From contig NW_004457268.1 in assembly GCF_000313135.1 (NCBI RefSeq), forward strand, positions 484,477-499,441: DNA of 14,965 nt. The letters run 5' to 3'. Made by a program: the position numbers and the translations under genes. The stretch is from Acanthamoeba castellanii str. Neff. Lineage: Eukaryota; Discosea; Longamoebia; Acanthamoebidae. Below are positions 10,212 through 14,965 of this stretch, in pieces (position 1 is the stretch's first letter; every line of letters starts with the position of its first letter). The notes under the pieces are model-generated. The model was not told the DNA's origin. It did not search any database and was given only the letters and a program-made list of their open reading frames with translations.

Positions 10212-10667
10212 GTGCGTGCGCGTGCGCGTGTTGTGAGCTTCAATTCACGCAGCCCTTCGCACGGCAAATCGATAGACTCGAGGCGGTACCGCTCACTTCG
10301 GCAGCGGCTGACAGACCGAGCTCTTTCAGTCCCTGGGGGTGCATGCAAGGCCGAGGGGTGGAGAGTTAGAGACGGACCACGTATCGTGGAGTGATGGTGG
10401 GAAGGAGTAGCAATGGAGGACGGCGGTACGGCAACAAACTTGATGTGTTCGTCCTTGGTCCACTTCTTGAAGATGGACTCACTCACCGACTTCTTTCGCC
10501 ATCCTTGTCTGCAAGCACCACGAACATGAATGTAAGTCACCGCGGCGGTGCAGCTACCCAGCTACGTGGACAGCAGTTTCGCCGTACGTTTGAAATTTGA
10601 GAGCACTTGATTCCTTCTTGAAGGCAAACAGCTCTCTTCGATTGAGCGAATGCTGTTGTTGGGACAT
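8922..10667 (-). CDS. SANT/Myb-domain protein with Ser/Pro-rich C-terminus, six exons
   Basis: Exons (minus): 10667..10588, 10508..10430, 10332..10290, 10130..9937, 9854..9379, 9303..8922. Phases agree and the 1254 nt give 417 aa. Residues about 40-95 form one SANT/Myb repeat: KKWTKDEHIKFVAGLKELG, then DGDWIKLSQLVAGRSAYDVK ending LHARVFW. Helix-core tryptophans are W43, W71 and W94. DVKLHARVFW occupies the place of the SHAQKYF-like third helix of single-repeat Myb proteins. A Glu/Ala/Gln stretch follows (AAAAAEEQQAAQQ). Residues 247-291 form a helical segment (MANQLLEENVQIITIIREN ... ISRILKW), perhaps a dimerisation or cofactor helix. Long Ser/Pro low-complexity regions surround it. The protein likely binds DNA or histone tails in the nucleus; no ZZ or SWIRM domain is seen, so it is not ADA2. 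The first exon (MSQQQHSLNRRELFAFKKES) is supported by phase and reading frame only. Confidence 0.78.
10163..10233. repeat. (GT)n-rich microsatellite in a SANT-gene intron
   Basis: Alternating GT with a GC-containing tail (GTGCGTGCGCGTGCGCG) fills most of the 159-nt intron 10289..10131. Alternating purine-pyrimidine tracts like this can adopt left-handed DNA, though no function is implied here. Confidence 0.8.
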
Positions 10668-10941
10668 GAGTCGAGTTAATGACGGCCCCCAATGAATTAT
10701 TTATTGATATACAACAAAATAATATACTTCGAAACCGGGTGTACTTATAATAATCCAAACACATGGAAGGATTAAGCGAAACGGAGTGTACCAGCTCTTC
10801 TTCTGTAATATCGTATCGATTCTTCGATTCCTCCTCCATCTTGTTCGCGCGATTAATTCTGTCTGGCCAGCCAAGCCCAGAAAAAACCCAGATAATCAGC
10901 CCTGCGCAAAAGCTGCACAAGAGTGTTTTTTTTTTTTGGAG
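10668..10941. promoter_or_regulatory. Divergent 274-bp promoter region
   Basis: The gap separates the start codons of the SANT gene (minus, 10667) and the methyltransferase-like gene (plus, 10942), so it should drive both. It has an AT-rich centre (about 10693-10755, with TTATTTATTGATATAC and AATAATATAC) and a T-run at 10926-10937 immediately before the plus-strand ATG. I see no conserved core promoter element that I can name. Confidence 0.55.
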
Positions 10942-12940
10942 ATGGAGCAGCAGCCACGGCAGCGGCAAGGGTGGCAAGGGCTGAGCTGGTCTGCCCGGTC
11001 AGTTGTAGTCATGCTGATCGCTACGTCCGTTGCGTTCATTTACTCCGACCGGCTCATGCCCCACGTCTACCGCCTGACCGACGCGCGTACCGTCCCTCCG
11101 CTCCGGATCGTTTTCGTCTATTTTATTGATTTAATTCTACGTCATTATTCTTTGATGTCCAACAGCTCAACGCAGCTGCGTTCAATATTTATTTATTTAT
11201 ATTTAGCTAAATAGAAATAATTAATTATTGCTAATGTGTGGCAGTGCGGGGTGAAGAGCCAGCGGGGGAGCCTGCGCCTTGGGTGCGAGCGTGCAGCGGC
11301 CGACGCTTCTTCCAATCCGACACCTGCGCCAACATGTGCGTGTACTCTTTCTCTCTGCTGCCCGGCACTCGGGAAGCGCTCACACACTCTCAGATGCGTG
11401 CAGCAGGCGCAGCTCTCGGTGCGCGAACCCAAGCCCGCCGAGCAGATGCAGACGCGAGTCTCTTGCCACCGGTACCTCGCGCACGCACCCGCACACACCA
11501 CCGCACGCGCACGCGCACACGCACACGACTCGGATTCCAAACTCGCTGGGTGGCTGGCTGGTGCGTAGATGTCCACACGAGTGGTTCCGAGCCGACCGCA
11601 AGAAGCACACGCACACCGACCCGATCTGGTCGCGCATCCACGACCACCAGAGCGACGAGCCCTGGGGCGCGGTACTCGACGCCGGCACCGGCTCGGGCTC
11701 GCTGCGCTTCATCACCCAGCTCAACACCACCCGGTGGAGCGCCGTGACCGCGAGCCGCAATATGCACTCCACGCTCACCCAGTCGTTTGGGGCCTATATC
11801 AGGTCTGTCGTATGTGTGTGTGTGTGTGTGTGTTGTGTGTGTCGACGGGCTCGGCTGACCCTTCAATTGCTCAAGGCCGGACGACGAGCTGCTGCTGATG
11901 AACTGGGACCGGGCCGACCACCCGCTTAAGGGCCGCGTCTTTGACGTGGTGGTGCGTTAGCGACCATTAAGAGTTGCATGATCACGCCAGTTAACTGGAC
12001 ATGTCGTGCGTGTGCAGTTGGCCGATTACCTCTTGGGCGCCATGGACGGATTCTCGCCCTACCGACAGGACCAGGTGAACTCCTCGATGCTCCGCATATG
12101 TGCGTTGACGCTGACTTACACTATACGACACACGGCACACGGCACACGGCACACGGCACGACACACGCGTGTACATTGTCTACATTCCATTGAAGATATT
12201 CGAGTGGCTGGGCCAATACGTGGGCAAAAGGCTCTATTTCGTGGGCAAGGAGCCCATCCCGGACCTCAACCTGCCGCTCAACGGAACCAAGAGCTCCGGC
12301 GGGCAGCTCTTCCTCGACTCCGAGCGGTGCGCCCCCTCCCCCTCTCGCTTGGCCTCTTCAGCCGCACTGATGTCGTTCGCACTGCACGCACGAGAGAAGG
12401 CTCAGGGACGCCTGCCTGTTGATGGCCGGCGAGCGCCCCTACCGCGAGTATCCCTCCGAGTGGGTACTCCGCACGCTCGAACGGGCCTCGTTTATCGGTT
12501 CGTTAGCGCGACACGCACGACACGCACGACACACACGACACACGACACATGCACGACCGCACACGCACGCATGGCAGTATTTTGACGGCGATGGTGGGTG
12601 GTTTGGTGGTGCAGTGGAGGGCGTGTGGATGTTTCCGATCCGGTACGTGGGGGAGGCCATCGACGACCAGCTGCGGCTGTGCCGCAACAAGCTCCACAAG
12701 ATACGCGACCCCACCCTCCGCTCGGCCACCCTGGAGGCCGTCAAGAACCTCCAGCACCGGTAGACAAGCCTTCCCCTCCCCGCACCACGGCCCAATAATC
12801 CTCATCTCACTTGTCGTGTCGTTGGTCGTGTCGTGTCGTGTGCGCGTCGTGCTCACAGGGTCGCCACGGATCCAGAGGCCAAAGCCGGCTTCTGCTTCGG
12901 CATGGACTACGTCATCGCTGCCCGACCAGCAGGGAAGTAG
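10942..12940 (+). CDS. Membrane-anchored class I SAM-dependent methyltransferase-like protein, ten exons
   Basis: Exons: 10942..11086, 11245..11335, 11394..11471, 11569..11802, 11876..11951, 12018..12074, 12196..12326, 12406..12497, 12615..12759, 12859..12940. Phases agree; 1131 nt, 376 aa. Residues about 18-34 (ARSVVVMLIATSVAFIY) are a single transmembrane or signal-anchor segment after a basic, Gln-rich start. Residues 76-108 carry C76-x3-C80 and C103-x2-C106-x-H108, a possible metal site. Methyltransferase motif I is AVLDAGTGSGSL (about 139-150). The strand-4 region reads FDVVLADYLLGAMDGFSPY (about 205-223), and strand 5 is GKRLYFVGKEPIPD. RDACLLMAGERPYREYPSEW follows, and the end is GFCFGMDYVIAARPAGK. 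The Rossmann motif supports SAM binding; the substrate is unknown. The exon 6-7 junction (12075-12195) has a weak acceptor and was chosen because it alone keeps the fold and frame. Confidence 0.8.
11812..11842. repeat. (GT)n microsatellite in methyltransferase intron 4
   Basis: A GT dinucleotide run of about 31 bases occupies nearly half of the 73-nt intron 11803..11875. Flanking exons (..GAYI / RPDDELL..) join in phase 2. Confidence 0.75.
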
Positions 12941-13086
12941 AATGCTATTGTTTCGATGAGTATTTATTTATTAATTTTTACACCGTTTTTTCGTCTTTCG
13001 GCTGCCTTTTATTATTCGATGACCGTGACTTTGGTCTCCTAAAGTGGTCATCACCACCACCGCCAATGACCGACCTGTTCATCTTC

Positions 13087-13092
13087 AATAAA
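13087..13092 (+). terminator. Candidate polyadenylation signal of the methyltransferase-like gene
   Basis: AATAAA lies 147 nt after the stop codon at 12940 on the gene's own strand, in a locally AT-rich stretch. It is the first such hexamer downstream of the gene. Cleavage position is not visible. Confidence 0.5.
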
Positions 13093-14207
13093 AAAGACAG
13101 ACAGCCATGTTGCATTCCATCTACTCCACCAACATGCACGCCCCACACACCCCTATCCGCTCCCTCACACCGAGCCATGGGTGCCGAGCGGTGTGAGGGA
13201 GCACGAGCTGTGGTGGGTCCAGGTGACCCCTACCCACCAGCACATGACATTCAACAATTGGCCACCCACTTCCCTGCCAACAACATCATCCTCCTCTCCA
13301 ACTGAGCCGTCACCCTAACCACCAACAACAGCCACCCATCCTCACACCACCAGCTAATTTCAGCACCCCCATTTCATATAACACCACCTTGTATTGTGTT
13401 GAAAAAGAGGAGAAAATTTCACCTTCTTTTAGCCTTTGCCTCACCTTCTTTCACATCACTTATCCACCTTTTCCCACCTTGTGTTCCTGTCACTATAGTT
13501 ATCCTTGTTGGTTGTTATTGCCTGCTGGTGGTTGTTGTCCTTGTTGGCTGTCAGTTTGTTTGCTGGTTGTTGTTGAGCTGATTGCCACCACTGGCTGTCA
13601 TGTGGGTTGGGGCACCATAGCCCACCTGTCACCAAGATGCCACCTGACTTGGTGGTTAACACACCTCCATAGCAGCACAAGGTGGACATGCTTGGCAACA
13701 GTCCATCCATTCCATCCAAAGGGAAGGTAGAACTTGTGGTCATTTGAAATGAGAGGTCACAAATGACTGTGGAATTTTTGTTGTGCTAAAATTGTGTGAG
13801 ATTTGACATTTTTGATTTACAGGGCAGTTTTGAAGATATGGATCTGCATGTGTGATTTTGACATGCTAGACCACTGCTGATAAGTGATATTGAGGGACTT
13901 GAGATGAAAATAATTTCATAAAAACTTGGAATTTGTGGAGTTAAAAGTGATTTTATCAGTGTGGAATGGAGTGGAATTTTAACTTCAGGAATAGTGCTCC
14001 AATTCAGCACAAATGTGAAGAATGAAGTTCAGTGCATGTGTGCAACTGACTGAATATGGTGTGAGGTTGAACATGACCTGGATGTGAGGGCAGTGTGTTG
14101 GCCACTGATTTTGGAATTGATGGAGGGTATGAAAGCATAAGCAAGGTGCAGTTTGAGGTTGTTCAGAGAAGCACTTACACAAAACAAGCAAAGTTCTTAT
14201 TTTCCAG

Positions 14208-14227
14208 ATCATGTATGCATACATGAT
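14208..14227. repeat. Perfect 20-bp palindrome
   Basis: ATCATGTATGCATACATGAT reads identically on both strands with no spacer. It begins 46 bases before the first copy of the 37-nt repeat. A shorter perfect palindrome, CATGTACATG (14823-14832), lies 8 bases after the second copy. Confidence 0.9.
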
Positions 14228-14253
14228 AAACTAAGTATTGGTAGGTCAAACAT

Positions 14254-14290
14254 GTAGTCATTGTGTATGTGTATGAAATAAAGTAAGTGT
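14254..14290 (+). repeat. 37-nt repeat, copy 1 (TpG form)
   Basis: This copy matches 14779-14815 at 31 of 37 positions. Five of its six differences are T where the other copy has the C of a CpG; the sixth is A for C. It includes AATAAAGTAAGTGT at its 3' end (AATAAA at 14277-14282). Confidence 0.85.
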
Positions 14291-14348
14291 CTGGTTTTAC
14301 AGTTTTTGTTGTTGTGTATGCATTGGTGCAAGTCACCCTGCATCAGCC

Positions 14349-14680
14349 ATGGCCAACAACAAGGAACTGTTGAAGCTCCTGAAGGAGGTAACTGCCCCAT
14401 TGCATACATGCTATTATCAAAGCCCATTATGCTTTGAAACTGCAGGACATTCTATCACATACACATACACAATAGAATGTTTGCTAATTTATCTCCTCCT
14501 TGCCCCACAGATCATGTGAAGATGAATGCTGCAATATCAAGTGAATGACTAAGAGCAGCTCCAGCCACCCTCATAGTGAGCAGCCACCTCCTCAGGAGGC
14601 CAAGAAGTAAGAGATGAAGGGCACTCTCCACACTGAGATGTGACAAACAGCCCCTCTGAATTGCTTGTGTAAAGAATAAA
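14349..14680 (+). pseudogene. Possible tiny spliced gene or gene relic in the CpG-free region
   Basis: GCCATGG at 14347 opens a 13-codon frame (MANNKELLKLLKE) ending at a GTAACT donor (14388). A pyrimidine-rich stretch and CCCCACAG (ending 14510) form a good acceptor. Splicing there gives only two more codons before TGA at 14517. A later in-phase AG at 14554 would instead continue for 18 codons (SSSSHPHSEQPPPQEAKK) to a TAA. An AATAAA follows at 14675-14680. The arrangement looks like a gene remnant, but nothing matches a family I recognise and it could be chance. Confidence 0.25.
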
Positions 14681-14778
14681 AATTGACTTTTTGTCCTAGT
14701 TAACTCCCAGCAGCTGTGATTTTTCCTTTTATGGTTTCTGTGTGCCAGCCGTTCAGGAAAGTACCGAAAAAAATGTGC

Positions 14779-14815
14779 GTAGTCATCGCGTACGCGTACG
14801 CAATAAAGTAAGTGT
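14779..14815 (+). repeat. 37-nt repeat, copy 2 (CpG form)
   Basis: This is the second copy of the 14254-14290 sequence. It carries five CpGs (14787, 14789, 14793, 14795, 14799) inside TCGCGTACGCGTACGCAAT. These, with three more from 14750 on, are the only CpGs between 13310 and the window end. AATAAA lies at 14802-14807. Confidence 0.85.
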
Positions 14816-14965
14816 ACCAAAACATGTACATGATAGAAATTGGTCATTCCAGACCTTGACTGATGGCCCAGTTACAGCATCATATCTCTCATTGTGATGG
14901 TATTTTAATCTGCCATTGCTCAAGATGCTCCCAATTTTGTCTTGCTATTCTCAAATTAAAACCTA

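Larger units (their letters stand above)
13093..14965. other. Gene-poor region, CpG-depleted from about 13310
   Basis: I find no convincing protein-coding gene in these 1.87 kb. The first 200 bases are C/A-rich and still contain CpG. From 13310 to 14749 there is no CG dinucleotide on line-by-line reading, and CpG reappears only in a cluster at 14750-14800. The stretch is AT-richer than the rest of the window and carries no intronic pentamer arrays. TG-rich (13490-13590) and CA-rich (13310-13390) stretches occur. It contains a 37-nt repeat pair, a 20-bp palindrome and a possible tiny spliced reading frame, listed separately. It could be a silenced mobile-element relic, but no terminal repeats or transposase are recognisable. 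Confidence 0.7.

Noticed and set aside
12090..12195. Exon extension reading VNSSMLRICALT between methyltransferase exons 6 and 7
   Set aside because: No downstream acceptor keeps phase with it; splicing from GTGAAC at 12075 to 12195 gives a continuous frame and a sensible Rossmann helix and strand.
13389..13743. Open frames of 60-113 codons on both strands in the CpG-free region
   Set aside because: They are low-complexity (Val/Leu/Cys or Asn/Gln rich) products of TG- and CA-rich DNA, with no domain and no splice pattern.
14254..14815. The two 37-nt copies as long terminal repeats of a small element
   Set aside because: Similarity ends abruptly on both sides, no target-site duplication or TG..CA ends are visible, and the 488-bp interior has no recognisable mobile-element coding sequence.

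Overview
This window is nuclear DNA from a compact, intron-rich protist. GC-rich, CpG-rich exons, very short spliceosomal introns (about 58-182 nt) and small intergenic gaps suggest an Acanthamoeba-like amoebozoan. That assignment is inferred from gene style and protein content, not from a database search. I rebuilt five protein-coding genes by matching GT-AG sites, reading phase and protein-family continuity. In three complete genes the spliced length is an exact multiple of three. The fourth complete gene needs one missing base, and the fifth is cut by the window edge.

Layout: (1) 1-392, minus strand: 5' part of a gene with a clear signal peptide and the start of a probable beta-helix ectodomain. 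(2) 840-3532, minus: a ten-exon ankyrin-repeat protein with an apparent one-base frameshift near 1550. (3) 3853-8764, minus: a 21-exon GCN5/PCAF-type histone acetyltransferase (910 aa) with an N-terminal PCAF homology region including a Cys/His zinc module, a GNAT catalytic domain and a C-terminal bromodomain. (4) 8922-10667, minus: a six-exon SANT/Myb-type protein (417 aa), only 157 bp upstream of the acetyltransferase. (5) 10942-12940, plus: a ten-exon membrane-anchored class I SAM-dependent methyltransferase-like protein (376 aa), divergent from the SANT gene across a 274-bp shared promoter region.

The acetyltransferase and the SANT protein are both expected in the nucleus, in chromatin or transcription control. 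Nothing in the sequence proves they act together. The other genes look functionally unrelated.

From about 13310 to the window end (1.65 kb) the sequence changes character. It is AT-richer, lacks the intronic pentamer repeats and has no CpG at all from 13310 to 14749, although the rest of the window is packed with CpG. A 37-nt sequence occurs twice there. The copies differ at six positions, five of which are CpG in one copy and TpG in the other. This looks like a methylated, deamination-worn block with one copy still carrying its CpGs, and it is the most unusual feature of the window.

Two genome-wide habits also stand out: pentanucleotide (CGACA)n arrays within many introns on either strand, and a 5' splice-site preference for GTAC/GTGC (C at intron position +4) instead of the usual GTRAGT.
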